From NCBI RefSeq assembly GCF_003259185.1, contig NZ_QGMP01000001.1, positions 434,001-498,000 of the forward strand: DNA of 64,000 bases, written 5' to 3'. The position numbers were made by a program, and so were the translations under genes. Below, one piece after another: positions 27,065 through 37,967 of the stretch (position 1 is its first letter; every line of letters begins with the position of its first letter). The notes under the pieces are model-generated. The model was not told the DNA's origin. It did no database searches and saw nothing but the letters and a program-made list of their open reading frames with translations. The stretch comes from Isoalcanivorax indicus (lineage in GTDB: Bacteria > Pseudomonadota > Gammaproteobacteria > Pseudomonadales > Alcanivoracaceae).

Positions 27065-29050
27065 TCATGCCGGCGGCCGGTTCATGCGTGTCTCGACCAG
27101 CGCGGGCACCACCGCCGGATCGGCCAGCGTCGAGACATCTCCGAGACTGTCGTGCTCGTTGGCGGCAATCTTGCGCAAGATCCGGCGCATGATCTTGCCG
27201 GAACGGGTTTTCGGCAGCCCCGGCGCCCAGTGGATCAGGTCCGGTGTGGCAATGGGGCCGATTTCCTTGCGCACCCAGGCACGCAGCTCGGCGCGCAAGG
27301 TGTCGCTGGGTTCGCTGTCGTGGGTCAGGGTGAGGTAGACGTAAATGCCCTGGCCCTTGATGTCATGCGGGTAGCCCACCACGGCGGCCTCGGCCACTTT
27401 CGGGTGGGCCACCAGTGCGGACTCGATTTCGGCGGTGCCCATGCGGTGCCCGGAGACATTCAGGACGTCGTCGACCCGTCCGGTGATCCAGTAATCCCCG
27501 TCGACATCCCGTCGTGCGCCATCGCCAGTGCAGTACATGCCCGGGAAGGTGGTGAAGTAGGCTTCGCGGAAGCGCTCATGGTCACCCCACAGGGTGCGCA
27601 TCTGCCCCGGCCAGCTGTCCAGAATGACGAGATTGCCTTCGCCGGGGCCGTCTATCAGCGCCCCCTCATTGTTCACCAGTGCGGGCTGGATGCCGAAGAA
27701 AGGTTTCATGGCCGCGCCGGGTTTGGTGGCGGTGGCGCCGGGCAGCGGTGCAATCATCACGCCGCCGGTTTCCGTTTGCCACCAGGTGTCCACCACGGCG
27801 CATTGCTCCAGCCCCACCTGATCGTGGAACCAGTGCCAGGCGGCCGGGTTGATCGGTTCGCCAGCGGTGGCCAGCAGCTTCAGGCTGTGCCGTTGGCTGG
27901 CGGCCAGCGGCGTATCGCCGTCGGCCATCAGTGCCCGGATCGCGGTGGGCGCGGTATAGACGATGTTGACGTTGAACTTGTCGATGATCTGTCCCAAGCG
28001 ACCCGCGTCGGGGTAGTTCGGCAGCCCCTCGCTCATGACACTGGTGGCGCCGTTGGCCAGAGGACCGTAGACCAGATAGGTATGGCCGGTAATCCAGCCG
28101 ACATCAGCAGTACACCAGTAAACGTCGCCCGGATGGTAGTCGAACACCATCTGGTGGGTGAGCGAGGCATAGGTGAGGTAGCCGCCGCTGGTGTGCAGCA
28201 CGCCCTTGGGTTTGCCGGTGGAGCCCGAGGTATACAGGATAAAGAGCGGGTCTTCGGCGTTCATGCTTTCCGGCGGGCAGACTTCACTGGCCTCGGCCAT
28301 GGCGTCTTCAAAGCGCACATCGCGGCCGGTTTCCCAGTTGATGTGCGTGCCGGTATGCGAGATCACGAGGACCTTCTCCACGATGCAGGCTTCCGGGCGT
28401 TGCAGGGCCTGATCGACATTGTCCTTCAGGGGTACCGTACGGCCACCGCGCAATCCCGCATCGGCCGTAATCACCACACGGCTGCCGCAATCGGCGATGC
28501 GACCGGCCAGCGCCTCGGGCGAGAAGCCACCAAAGACGACGGAATGAATGGCGCCGATACGGGCGCAGGCGAGCATGGCAAACACCGCTTCCGGGATCAT
28601 CGGCAGGTACAGGGTGACGCGTTCGCCGCGGCGCACCCCCAGGCCCTTGAGGACATTGGCCAGGCGGCACACTTCCCGGTGCAGGGTAGCGTAGGTAATG
28701 GTGCGATGGGCGCCGGGGCTGTCGGGCTCCCAGATGATCGCTGGCGTGTTCGCGCGCTCCGGCAAGTGACGATCTATGCAGTTGGCGCTGACATTCAGCT
28801 GGCCGTCTGCGAACCAGCGGATATGCAGATCGTTACGGTCAAAGGAGACGTCCCGGATGTCGGTGGGCATCTTGTCCCAGGTCAGCCGCCCGGCCTGTTC
28901 GCGCCAGAATGCCTCGGGCGCTTCGATGCTGCGCGCATAAAGGGCCTGATATTCGGCCTCGCCGACCCAGGCATGGTGCTGGAAATGGGGTTTGACGGGC
29001 ACGGCGTGGTGGATGGTGTCGCCGGCGGTCGCGGTTCCCTGAGCAGGCAT
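27065..29050 (-). CDS. acsA: Acetyl-CoA synthetase
   Basis: Activates acetate to acetyl-AMP then acetyl-CoA. 661 residues, normal for the family. Visible: the ATP loop [30 protein letters not shown], and the C-terminal [11 protein letters not shown] whose Lys (about 618) is the acylation-controlled residue in homologues. It is transcribed toward crbR and away from the porin gene; the intervening 184 bp contains the AGAC-N4-GTC motif shared with the symporter region. Likely activated by CrbS/CrbR when acetate is the carbon source. Confidence 0.96.
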   Translation of the reverse strand: MPAQGTATAGDTIHHAVPVKPHFQHHAWVGEAEYQALYARSIEAPEAFWREQAGRLTWDKMPTDIRDVSFDRNDLHIRWFADGQLNVSANCIDRHLPERANTPAIIWEPDSPGAHRTITYATLHREVCRLANVLKGLGVRRGERVTLYLPMIPEAVFAMLACARIGAIHSVVFGGFSPEALAGRIADCGSRVVITADAGLRGGRTVPLKDNVDQALQRPEACIVEKVLVISHTGTHINWETGRDVRFEDAMAEASEVCPPESMNAEDPLFILYTSGSTGKPKGVLHTSGGYLTYASLTHQMVFDYHPGDVYWCTADVGWITGHTYLVYGPLANGATSVMSEGLPNYPDAGRLGQIIDKFNVNIVYTAPTAIRALMADGDTPLAASQRHSLKLLATAGEPINPAAWHWFHDQVGLEQCAVVDTWWQTETGGVMIAPLPGATATKPGAAMKPFFGIQPALVNNEGALIDGPGEGNLVILDSWPGQMRTLWGDHERFREAYFTTFPGMYCTGDGARRDVDGDYWITGRVDDVLNVSGHRMGTAEIESALVAHPKVAEAAVVGYPHDIKGQGIYVYLTLTHDSEPSDTLRAELRAWVRKEIGPIATPDLIHWAPGLPKTRSGKIMRRILRKIAANEHDSLGDVSTLADPAVVPALVETRMNRPPA

Positions 29051-29132
29051 GTCAGCGGCTCCTCCTGATGGACGGGTCTGGGATTGAACAGGTCTTCGCC
29101 GAGTCTGCGCCTGCGTCTGCGGGGGCTGAATT

Positions 29133-29151
29133 AGACTTTGGTCGTTCGACC
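29133..29151. promoter_or_regulatory. Candidate CrbR/ErdR operator in the acsA/porin divergent region
   Basis: AGACTTTGGTC at 29133-29143 is identical to the 11-mer at 20076-20086. It runs into a second, perfect palindrome GGTCG-TT-CGACC (29140-29151). A further AGAC half-site lies at 29161. The cluster sits about 85-100 bp upstream of both the acsA and the porin start codons, a plausible activator position. Confidence 0.5.
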
Positions 29152-29234
29152 TCTGTGCTTAGACCTTTTGCCAATAGCCCGGCGGGCCTTCACGGCGTGA
29201 CGCTTGGTCAGGACAACTCAGGAGGACTTGGATA

Positions 29235-30425
29235 ATGAAAACAATGTTCCCACGCGCTGCCTTGGCAGCTTCCATTGCCCTGACCGCCACGGCGGCATCA
29301 GCCCAGACGCTGGAAGAGCGCATAACAGCGCTCGAAACGCGAGTGGCCAGCACGACCCAGGTGCAGTTCGGCGGCTACATCAAGGCGGATGCCCAGGTAA
29401 CCCGCTACAACCGTGACGGCAGCAACGTGCCACAGATTGGCCGGGATTTTCTCGTTCCGAGCACCATTCCCACCGCCGGTGATGGCGGTGGCGCGACCAC
29501 GGATTTCCACGCCAAGGAAAGCCGCTTCTGGATGCGTACCCGTACAGACACCGGGCAGGGCCTGCTGGGGACCTACATCGAGCTGGATTTCCTGACCCAT
29601 GGCATGGGCGATGAGCGCATTACCAACAGTTATGCGCCGCGCATTCGCCACGCCTTTGCCACGTGGGGGGATGTCCTGTTTGGCCAGACCTGGTCGACGT
29701 TCTTTGATGTGGGGGCGCTGCCGGAACTGCTGGACTTTGTCGGGCCGGTGGGCACCACCCTGGTTCGTCAGGCACAGGTACGTTACAGCCCGGGGCAGTG
29801 GGATATTGCGCTGGAAAACCCGTCCTCGACGCTCTATGACGCCAACGGTCTTATTGGCAATCCGGCGACGATCGACGACAACCGCTACCCCGATCTCATC
29901 GTGCGTTACCGTATCCCGCTGGACAACGGCAGCCTGAGCGTCGCAGCCATGGGTCGTGAGCTGTCCTACCGTGACGGTGCCAACCGCGAGAGCGAATACG
30001 GCTACGGCGTCAGTATTGCCGGCAAGTTCATGCTGGGTGACACCGGCAACGACATTCGTGCGCAGCTGGTGGGCGGCAATGCCGTGGGCCGCTACCTGGG
30101 TCTGAATGCGTTCCGTTCCGGTGAGATCGAGGCTGATGGCAGCATTGAACTGATTGATACCTGGAGTGCCATGCTGGCCTATCGCCACCTGTGGAGCGAC
30201 CAGTGGCGTTCCAGTGTGGCGGTGTCTTACGCCGAGGCCGACAATCCCGATACGCTGCCGGGCACCACGGCCAAGGCGTACCGGACGAGCCACGTCAACC
30301 TGATCTACTCACCCGTGCCACGGCTCGATTTCGGTGGCGAGGTGATCTGGGGTCAGCGTGAAAACGAGGACGGCCAGCGCGGCGAGATCGGACGAGTCCA
30401 GCTTTCGGCGAAGCTGGCGTTCTGA
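29235..30425 (+). CDS. DcaP-like trimeric outer-membrane porin
   Basis: 396-residue outer-membrane channel. Signal peptide cleaved after A-S-A (AASAQ), then a short coiled coil (LEERITALETRV) leading into VQFGGYIKADA, the hallmark of DcaP-like porins, and ending LSAKLAF with a C-terminal Phe. DcaP proteins admit dicarboxylates and other small anions; a role in carboxylate uptake beside acsA is inferred. Good AGGAG site. Divergent from acsA and followed by a strong terminator. Confidence 0.88.
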   Translation: MKTMFPRAALAASIALTATAASAQTLEERITALETRVASTTQVQFGGYIKADAQVTRYNRDGSNVPQIGRDFLVPSTIPTAGDGGGATTDFHAKESRFWMRTRTDTGQGLLGTYIELDFLTHGMGDERITNSYAPRIRHAFATWGDVLFGQTWSTFFDVGALPELLDFVGPVGTTLVRQAQVRYSPGQWDIALENPSSTLYDANGLIGNPATIDDNRYPDLIVRYRIPLDNGSLSVAAMGRELSYRDGANRESEYGYGVSIAGKFMLGDTGNDIRAQLVGGNAVGRYLGLNAFRSGEIEADGSIELIDTWSAMLAYRHLWSDQWRSSVAVSYAEADNPDTLPGTTAKAYRTSHVNLIYSPVPRLDFGGEVIWGQRENEDGQRGEIGRVQLSAKLAF

Positions 30426-30438
30426 TTCCTGCCTCGAT

Positions 30439-30472
30439 AAAAAAAGCGGAGCCTGAGGCTCCGCTTTTTTTT
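30439..30472. terminator. Bidirectional intrinsic terminator between porin and ectC
   Basis: Stem AGCGGAGCC (30445-30453), loop TGA, complement GGCTCCGCT (30457-30465), with an A-run before and a run of seven T after. It serves both the plus-strand porin transcript and the minus-strand ectoine operon. Confidence 0.92.
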
Positions 30473-30518
30473 GGGGTGCGACTCTGTTTTCAGGTGCGAC
30501 CCTGTATGGCGCCGGGCG

Positions 30519-30914
30519 TCAGTCCAGATCGGCGGGATAAACGCCATGCTCGTCGTGAACCTCGCGTCCGCTCAGTGGCGGATCAAAGACACACGCCACG
30601 ACCATGTCCTCGTCGCCACCGTACAGATAATGCTCGTCATGCTCGTTGAGCAGATAGACGGTGCCCGGCTTGAGATCATACATCTTGCCGTCGGACAGGG
30701 TTTCCACCCGGCCGTTACCGGAAATCACATACACCGTTTCCAGATGGTTCTTGTAGTGGATATGCGTTTTGGTGCCTTTGAAGATGGTCGTGATGTTGAA
30801 GGAATGACCCATCCTGTCTTCCTTCAGCGACAGACGGACAGACTGCCAGTTCCCGTTTTCAGCGCGCACTAGGCGTTCGCTGCCCAGGGCATCCTCCAGC
30901 GTACGGACGATCAT
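30519..30914 (-). CDS. ectC: L-ectoine synthase
   Basis: Cyclises N-gamma-acetyl-diaminobutyrate to ectoine, an osmoprotectant; cupin fold. 131 residues from ATG 30914, which has AGGAG 9 nt upstream. Recognisable MIVRTLEDA start, [17 protein letters not shown] with metal-binding His/Glu, and [18 protein letters not shown] near the end. Last gene of the ectR-ectA-ectB-ectC operon. A 109-bp gap with a hairpin separates it from ectB. Confidence 0.97.
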   Translation of the reverse strand: MIVRTLEDALGSERLVRAENGNWQSVRLSLKEDRMGHSFNITTIFKGTKTHIHYKNHLETVYVISGNGRVETLSDGKMYDLKPGTVYLLNEHDEHYLYGGDEDMVVACVFDPPLSGREVHDEHGVYPADLD

Positions 30915-30945
30915 CGGGGTGGTTCTCCTGAATGAATAAAGAGGG

Positions 30946-30997
30946 GCCCCTCCCGGGAGATGTAACCCGGGCCGTAACACAGGGTTACGGGAGGGGC
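30946..30997. other. Intercistronic hairpin between ectB and ectC
   Basis: The left arm GCCCCTCCC plus GTAACCC (30946-30968, interrupted by a 7-nt bulge) is complementary to GGGTTACGGGAGGGGC at 30982-30997. It lies wholly within the 109-bp gap between ectB and ectC and has no T-tract. It could block 3' exonucleases or set the EctB:EctC ratio by partial attenuation; that is inference. Confidence 0.5.
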
Positions 30998-31023
30998 ATG
31001 TAACGCAGGGGCAACAAGGGCGA

Positions 31024-32911
<1,888 letters not shown>

Positions 32912-32916
32912 AGTGG

Positions 32917-33480
32917 TTACTTTCTGGTCGCTTCGGGGAAAGGGGTGCCGGTGTCCGGGGCGCTGCCAGGTTCATCACGACGTCGAGTCTGGATGTCTGT
33001 AGCGGGCTGGGCGCGATCCATGGCACCCAGATCAAGCACCGGCGATGCGTCAATGGCATCGGCGTTCATCATGGCGGCAACACGCTGCAGGGAGCTGAGA
33101 ATCAGCGACTGTTCCCAATCACTGAGCCCGGCAAAGCGGGCGATGAATTCCTCCTGCAGCGGCGTCGGCGCGCGTTCGAGCAAGGTCTTGCCTTCGTCCG
33201 TCAGGCGGGCATAGACCCGGCGCTTGTCAGTGGAGCCGCGCAGTCGCTGGATCAGCTCACGCTTTTCCAGGCGATCAAGAATCGTCGTGATGGTCGCCTG
33301 ACTCAGCGACACCTCGTCAGCAATATCGCCCATGGTCATTTCGTCACGGGCGGCAATGGCCTGCATGACCAGCAGCTGCGGGGCGGTCAGCCCTGCCACC
33401 TTGCTGAGTCGGCGCGAATACATATCTGTCGCGCGAATGATGCGGCGCAATGCGATCAACACTTCGTCATGCCTCGCCAT
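32917..33480 (-). CDS. ectR: MarR-family regulator of ectoine genes (EctR-like)
   Basis: 187-residue winged-helix regulator. MarR core at about 1-140: VAGLTAPQLLVMQAIA, MTMGDIADEVSLSQATITTIL (recognition helix), DKRRVYARLTDEG (wing). The polar C-terminal extension (about 145-187) is unusual for the family and looks disordered. Directly upstream of ectA in the same direction with a 5-bp gap; EctR1 of methylotrophs represses ectABC at low salt, so autorepression of this operon is the likely role. Confidence 0.88.
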   Translation of the reverse strand: MARHDEVLIALRRIIRATDMYSRRLSKVAGLTAPQLLVMQAIAARDEMTMGDIADEVSLSQATITTILDRLEKRELIQRLRGSTDKRRVYARLTDEGKTLLERAPTPLQEEFIARFAGLSDWEQSLILSSLQRVAAMMNADAIDASPVLDLGAMDRAQPATDIQTRRRDEPGSAPDTGTPFPEATRK

Positions 33481-33517
33481 GGTTGCTGCGGCTCTCCTGA
33501 TGGAATCATTTCGTCAT

Positions 33518-33601
33518 ATAACCTTGGCAAACGGCATTCGGTGCGGTCTGCCTCGATGAATGAACGGAAATAACCTTAGCAGCCGAAACTTTAGATGTCA
33601 A
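33518..33601 (-). promoter_or_regulatory. Putative ect operon promoter with two direct repeats
   Basis: On the minus strand a consensus -35 TTGACA (33601-33596) and a weak -10 TAAGGT (33578-33573) are separated by 17 bp. The plus-strand 13-mer ATAACCTTAGCAG (33570-33582) covers the -10, and a near copy ATAACCTTGGCAA lies 52 bp away (33518-33530), about five helical turns, inside the leader. These repeats are candidate EctR sites. The assignment is by position only. Confidence 0.45.
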
Positions 33602-33941
33602 AATATTAGGGGTCTTAACGCATCGCTCGCTGGCAGTGCAGCCGATCAGCACGATCATATGCTTTGATGGTAATGATAGCTCCCGGCTGTCGCCTCGCCT
33701 GTAAGCCCCATGAATAGGGGGTTTTGATGTTTTCAGCGCCGTGGCCGGTGCTGGGGCGGGGCTTGAAAGGTGGGGGCGCCGGCCTGATTCTCCGCCCTGA
33801 GCCGGGCGCCTGTACCGAAGAGAAGCCCGCAATGATTGTCGGTCAATTTACCGTCACTTTTCTGGTAGACTGCCCGGCCCCGAGCGACCCGCACCGGTTC
33901 TGAACCGGCTGCCGGCCTGCCCGTGACAGACGGAGACCCAG
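33602..33941. other. Intergenic region between ectR and folE2
   Basis: About 340 bp with no convincing gene. It contains a short perfect palindrome CCGGTTC-T-GAACCGG at 33894-33908, 33 bp upstream of the folE2 ATG, which could be an operator. No Zur-type GTTAT-N3-ATAAC site was found here. No hairpin with a T-tract that would clearly end either flanking operon was seen. Confidence 0.5.
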
Positions 33942-34898
33942 ATGAAACGCGAAGACGGTGCCCTTGTGCACACCATGCCTGATGTCGCCAGTACGGCGCC
34001 CCGCAAGATCCGCTCTCGGCTGGATTGGGTGGGCATGAGCGAAATTCACCTGCCGGCGCAGGTCAGCGACAGCGTGCACGGCCAGCGTCCGGTCAGCACC
34101 TCCATCCAGGCGTATGTGAACCTGGAAGATGTGAATGCCCGCGGCATTCATATGTCCCGGCTTTATCTGATGCTGGAGGAAACCTTCGGTGACCATGCCG
34201 TCAGCGCCGCCTCCATCGAGACGCTGCTGCGCAACTTCCTGACGACCCACGAAGGTCTCAGTTCCCGGGCGTTCGTCAAACTGGATTTTGAATACTCCGT
34301 ACGTCGTCCGTCGCTGAAGAGCAACTATGCGGGCTGGAAGAGCTACCCGGTCTCCCTGACGGGCACGCTGTGCGACAAGGGTCTGACTATCGAGTTGTCG
34401 GTGGAGGTGCCTTACTCCTCTACCTGTCCCTGTTCGGCTGCGCTGTCGCGCCAGTTGATTCAGGATGCTTTCCGTGAGCGCTTTGGCGATGTCGGTACTA
34501 TCAGTGCCGAGGATGCGGCGGAGTGGCTGGGCACGGAGCAGGGTATCGTGGCGACGCCGCACAGCCAGCGTTCCATTGCCCAGGTGCGGGTGCTGCTGGA
34601 CCATGCCGAGGACCGTGCCTTCCCGATCACGGCGCTGATCGACCTGATTGAGGGTGCCTTGAAAACGCCGGTACAGACGGCGGTGAAGCGGGAAGATGAG
34701 CAGGAGTTTGCGCGCCTGAATGGCCAGAACCTGATGTTCTGCGAAGACGCGGCGCGTCGTTTGCAGCAGGCGCTGGACGCCGAGGGCGAGTACACCGACT
34801 TCTGGCTGCGGGTCAATCACCTGGAAAGCCTGCATGCGCACAACGCGGTGGCCATCGTGACCAAGAACGTCGAGGGTGGTTATCTGCCGATTCCCTGA
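33942..34898 (+). CDS. folE2: GTP cyclohydrolase I type IB (FolE2)
   Basis: Converts GTP to dihydroneopterin triphosphate for folate and queuosine-type pterins. 318 residues. Conserved features: [18 protein letters not shown] with the active-site Cys, TPHSQRS, and CEDAARRLQ. FolE2 works with several divalent metals, and in many bacteria it replaces zinc-dependent FolE under zinc limitation as part of the Zur regulon. Position near thrS-hisI-cysS and a ZnuABC-like transporter fits that role. The ATG has GGAGAC upstream; an intrinsic terminator follows. Confidence 0.95.
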   Translation: MKREDGALVHTMPDVASTAPRKIRSRLDWVGMSEIHLPAQVSDSVHGQRPVSTSIQAYVNLEDVNARGIHMSRLYLMLEETFGDHAVSAASIETLLRNFLTTHEGLSSRAFVKLDFEYSVRRPSLKSNYAGWKSYPVSLTGTLCDKGLTIELSVEVPYSSTCPCSAALSRQLIQDAFRERFGDVGTISAEDAAEWLGTEQGIVATPHSQRSIAQVRVLLDHAEDRAFPITALIDLIEGALKTPVQTAVKREDEQEFARLNGQNLMFCEDAARRLQQALDAEGEYTDFWLRVNHLESLHAHNAVAIVTKNVEGGYLPIP

Positions 34899-34925
34899 TC
34901 TGGTCCCGGTTGCGTTATCAAACCA

Positions 34926-34953
34926 AAAGCCCGCGTTCTTCGCGGGTTTTTTT
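34926..34953 (+). terminator. Intrinsic terminator of folE2
   Basis: Stem CCCGCG (34930-34935), loop TTCTT, CGCGGG (34941-34946), then seven T. An A-run precedes the stem. It begins about 30 bp after the folE2 stop. Confidence 0.9.
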
Positions 34954-34979
34954 GTGTCATCGGGGGGGCTTCGTAGTGC

Positions 34980-35094
34980 GGCCACGGTGAGGGGGGAGTC
35001 CCTTCCAGAAGCCGCCGTGAACCCGTCCCTGGGGGCTTGCGTTCGGCATCCTGCCTCACACACTTCTGGAAGGGACTCCCCCCTCACCGTGGCC
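34980..35094. repeat. Long perfect inverted repeat element (32-bp arms, 51-bp loop)
   Basis: The 32 bases at 34980-35011 are exactly complementary to 35063-35094. The element sits in the 350-bp region between folE2 and a thioesterase gene and contains no plausible coding region. The 8-mer CTTCGTAG occurs on both sides (34969-34976 and 35124-35131), as a target duplication would. It may be a palindromic non-autonomous element (MITE/REP-like), or a very stable hairpin at the convergent 3' ends. The rest of the region (35132-35248) holds nothing recognised. Confidence 0.75.
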
Positions 35095-35248
35095 TCGGAT
35101 CAGCAGTCGCTGCAAGCTCAACACTTCGTAGCTTGATGCAAGAACCAGACTTTCGGTTGGCTGGTGGTTTGTTAGCCGGGCTGCGCGTGACGCCCCCCGA
35201 GGGCCATAACCACCATAGCCTCGAAGCATGGAACCCAGCCCAAAGACC

Positions 35249-35668
35249 TCAGCCAGGCAGCTTGTCGAGCAGGGAACGCGGCAGGGGGTGGGACTGGTGG
35301 GTGCCAGGTTGGGCGCAGACCCAGATGATTTCGCCCCGGCTGAGGCAGGCGTCTTCGCCCTGGCGAAATACCGCCAGTTCCCAGGTCAGGCTGGAGTTGC
35401 CGATGCGGGCCGGACGTACGGCGATATCGATGACCTCGTCGAAACGGATCGGGCCCAGGTATTCCACCGTGGATTTCACCAGATGAAAATCCAGACCTTC
35501 TTCCGCCACCATCGCGTGATAGTCGAACGCGAGCTCGCGCAGGTACTCGTTCAGCGCCACATCGAAGAACGTCAGGTAATGGGCATTGAAGACCACGCCC
35601 TGCGCGTCGATTTCAGAGTAACGAACGCGCAGAGGGTGGCTGTAGGGAAAGTCGCTGCGTTGGGTCAT
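35249..35668 (-). CDS. Acyl-CoA thioesterase, YbgC/FadM type
   Basis: 139-residue hot-dog thioesterase. The active-site segment RYSEIDAQGVVFNAHYLTFFD is typical of the 4HBT/YbgC group, with the catalytic Asp; VKSTVEYLGPIRFDEVIDI is the second conserved strand. It starts 2 bp after the stop of the small outer-membrane gene upstream, so they form an operon. Substrate unknown, probably an acyl-CoA. Confidence 0.87.
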   Translation of the reverse strand: MTQRSDFPYSHPLRVRYSEIDAQGVVFNAHYLTFFDVALNEYLRELAFDYHAMVAEEGLDFHLVKSTVEYLGPIRFDEVIDIAVRPARIGNSSLTWELAVFRQGEDACLSRGEIIWVCAQPGTHQSHPLPRSLLDKLPG

Positions 35669-35670
35669 GC

Positions 35671-36213
35671 TCAGAAGCGGCCGCCGATGCCTACCGTCAG
35701 ATTGCTGACTTCGGAGCTGTTGCGGTCAACCGCACGCAGGTACTCCAGGCTCAGGAAGATATTGCTGTCCAGATCCACTTCGACGCCCAGGCCCAGCGAG
35801 ATATCGCTGTAGCGGCGACTGCGGCTGGAGGTCAGGCGCTCGGTGGTTTCCACCAGGGTGGTGCCAAAAAGACCGTAGGGGCGAATCGGTACGGTGTTCG
35901 GGAACTGGGCGCGCAGGTAGGCCCCGTAGTAGCGGTCGATTTCAACCCGTCGACGTGTGGCGTCGGTGAAGGTGATGGTGTCGTTACCCACACCCAGAGC
36001 GATACGGCCTTCGGCGCCGAATGTCTGCTGGGCGTTGAGCCAGCCGCCGAACGCGAACTGCAGGGCATTGACGCTGGCGTCGTTGTTGGAATGGCGAGGC
36101 TCCAGACTGCCGAACACGTAACCCAGGGAGGCGTAACCGGTGCCTTGTGCCATGGTCGGGCCGGCCACAGCCAGCAGGGAAACTATCAGGGCGCCACGCA
36201 GAAGAGCTTTCAT
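35671..36213 (-). CDS. Small outer-membrane beta-barrel protein
   Basis: 180 residues with a clear signal peptide (cleavage after P-T-M-A) and an eight-strand-barrel-like pattern: SLGYVFGSLEPR, ALQFAFGGWLNA, and the final VGIGGRF with terminal Phe. Resembles the OmpA-barrel/OmpX-size family of unknown function. Cotranscribed with the following thioesterase gene (2-bp gap). Confidence 0.78.
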   Translation of the reverse strand: MKALLRGALIVSLLAVAGPTMAQGTGYASLGYVFGSLEPRHSNNDASVNALQFAFGGWLNAQQTFGAEGRIALGVGNDTITFTDATRRRVEIDRYYGAYLRAQFPNTVPIRPYGLFGTTLVETTERLTSSRSRRYSDISLGLGVEVDLDSNIFLSLEYLRAVDRNSSEVSNLTVGIGGRF

Positions 36214-36297
36214 AGGAACTCCGGGTTTCAGTATTGTCGGTGCCTCGCAGGGCGCCGTTATTGTAACGGACTTTGCCGTGAGCGGCGACGCAAGGTG

Positions 36298-36567
36298 TCA
36301 GGGGGTGTTGTCTTCACGCTCGCAGCAGTCATGGGCGTCGTCAGGCAGCGGCACGCCGGGTACCGGGTCGAAGCCGCCCGGGTGCCAGGGGTGGCATTTG
36401 CACACCCGTTTGACCGCCAGGAAGCTGCCCCTGGCGCTACCGTGGTGGATGATGGCCTGCTTCGCATATTCGGAGCAGGTGGGGTAGAAACGGCACTGGT
36501 TGCCGACCCAGGGGCTGAGCAGGAACTGATAGCCCCGGATCAGGGCCAGCAGCAGTCGCTTGATCAT
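36298..36567 (-). CDS. yidD: Membrane protein insertion efficiency factor YidD
   Basis: 89-residue protein of the YidD family, which aids YidC-dependent membrane insertion. The chosen ATG at 36567 gives [19 protein letters not shown], then the diagnostic [13 protein letters not shown] and [12 protein letters not shown]. It lies 10 bp after cysS. YidD is normally beside rnpA-yidC at the origin; its place here in a thrS-hisI-cysS string is unusual, and the gene may be a second copy. A Cys/His-containing tail ([10 protein letters not shown]) ends the protein. Confidence 0.9.
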   Translation of the reverse strand: MIKRLLLALIRGYQFLLSPWVGNQCRFYPTCSEYAKQAIIHHGSARGSFLAVKRVCKCHPWHPGGFDPVPGVPLPDDAHDCCEREDNTP

Positions 36568-36577
36568 GCGCGCCTCC

Positions 36578-37960
36578 TCACTTGCGAGACCAGCGGGTGC
36601 CCTCGCGGGTGTCTTCAAGGACCACGCCCGCGGCGTCGAGTTCGGCGCGGATGGCGTCGGCGCGGGCAAAGTCCTTCGCTTTCTTGGCGGCGGTGCGCTC
36701 GGCAATCAGAGTGTCGATGGCGCTGCTGTCGAGAGCGCTGCTGTCGCGGCTGCGCTGGAACCACGCAGACGGGTCTTCGGCCAGCAGGCCAAGCATGTCG
36801 GCGCCCGCCAGCAGTTCGGCTTTCAGCCGTGGCTTGTCTGCCGGGTCGGCCTTGTTGAGGGCGCCCGCGATGCGGTGCAGGGCGCTGATGGCTTCCGGGG
36901 TGTTTAGGTCATCGCACAGTGCGGTGAGTACCGGGTGATCACTTGGCAGGGTGTATCCGGCCTCTGGCGTGATCGCGGCGTCGCGGCCCAGGGCAGCGTA
37001 ATACAGGCTGTCCAGGGTGCTGCTCGCCTGTTCCAGCAAGTCTTCGCTGAAGTTCAGCGGCGAACGGTAGTGGGCCGACAGCAGCGCAAAGCGCAGCACT
37101 TCGCCGGGATAGCGCTTGAGCAACTCGCGCACCAGGCGGAAGTTGCCCAGTGACTTGGACATTTTCTCGCCGTCGATATTGATGTAGCCGTTGTGCAGCC
37201 AGTAGCGCACGTATTCGGTGCCGTGGGCGCAGCAGCCCTGGGCAATCTCGTTCTCATGGTGCGGGAAGATCAGGTCCTGGCCGCCGCCGTGGATATCGAT
37301 CACCGGGCCGAGGTGGCGGGCGATCATGGCGGAGCATTCGATGTGCCAGCCGGGACGGCCTCGACCCCACGGGGAGTCCCAGCCGGGCTGGTCGTCGCTG
37401 CTCGGTTTCCACAGCACGAAGTCGCCGGGATATTGCTTGTAGGGGGCCACTTCGACACGGGCGCCAGCCAGCATGTCGTCCAGCGAGCGCTTCGACAGCT
37501 TGCCGTAGTCCGCCATGCTCTGCACGGCGAACAGCACATGGCCTTCGGCGGCATAGGCGTGCCCCTTGGCGATCAGGGTCTCGATCATGGCGATCATGTC
37601 GCCGACGTGATCGGTGGCGTAGGGCACGATGGTCGGGGTCAGGGCGTGCAGGGCGGCCATGTCTTCTTCGAAGGCGCGGCTGAAGCGATCGGTGATGGCG
37701 CTGATCGGCTCGCCGTTTTCGGCGGCGGCCTTCATGATCTTGTCGTCGATGTCGGTGATGTTGCGGGCGTAGATGACGTTCGGGTACAGCCGCTGCAGTA
37801 CGCGATACAGGACATCAAAGGCCACCACGGGCCGGGCATTGCCGATATGCACATAGTTGTAGACCGTCGGCCCGCAGACGTACAGCGTCACGCGCTCGGG
37901 GTCCAGCGGGGTGAAGGTGTCCTTTTGCCCGGTCAGGGTGTTGTGCAGGGTCAGTGCCAT
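36578..37960 (-). CDS. cysS: Cysteinyl-tRNA synthetase
   Basis: 460-residue class I synthetase charging tRNA-Cys. HIGH-type motif HIGNA follows C29 ([10 protein letters not shown]); KMSKSLGN is present; zinc ligands C29, the WHIECSAM Cys and the HENEIAQ His/Glu are all retained. ATG 37960 preferred over an in-frame TTG two codons earlier. It follows hisI by 7 bp. The hisI-cysS-thrS association is known for zinc-starvation-induced paralogues in pseudomonads, so a second cysS may exist elsewhere. This copy still has the zinc site. Confidence 0.94.
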   Translation of the reverse strand: MALTLHNTLTGQKDTFTPLDPERVTLYVCGPTVYNYVHIGNARPVVAFDVLYRVLQRLYPNVIYARNITDIDDKIMKAAAENGEPISAITDRFSRAFEEDMAALHALTPTIVPYATDHVGDMIAMIETLIAKGHAYAAEGHVLFAVQSMADYGKLSKRSLDDMLAGARVEVAPYKQYPGDFVLWKPSSDDQPGWDSPWGRGRPGWHIECSAMIARHLGPVIDIHGGGQDLIFPHHENEIAQGCCAHGTEYVRYWLHNGYINIDGEKMSKSLGNFRLVRELLKRYPGEVLRFALLSAHYRSPLNFSEDLLEQASSTLDSLYYAALGRDAAITPEAGYTLPSDHPVLTALCDDLNTPEAISALHRIAGALNKADPADKPRLKAELLAGADMLGLLAEDPSAWFQRSRDSSALDSSAIDTLIAERTAAKKAKDFARADAIRAELDAAGVVLEDTREGTRWSRK

Positions 37961-37967
37961 GATCAAC

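Noticed and set aside
33506-33832. 108-codon minus-strand frame upstream of ectR
   Set aside because: No recognisable domain, no ribosome site, and it contains the putative ect promoter and repeats.
33843-35087. 414-codon minus-strand frame across folE2 and the inverted repeat
   Set aside because: It covers the whole of folE2 in antisense, has no family motifs and no ribosome site.
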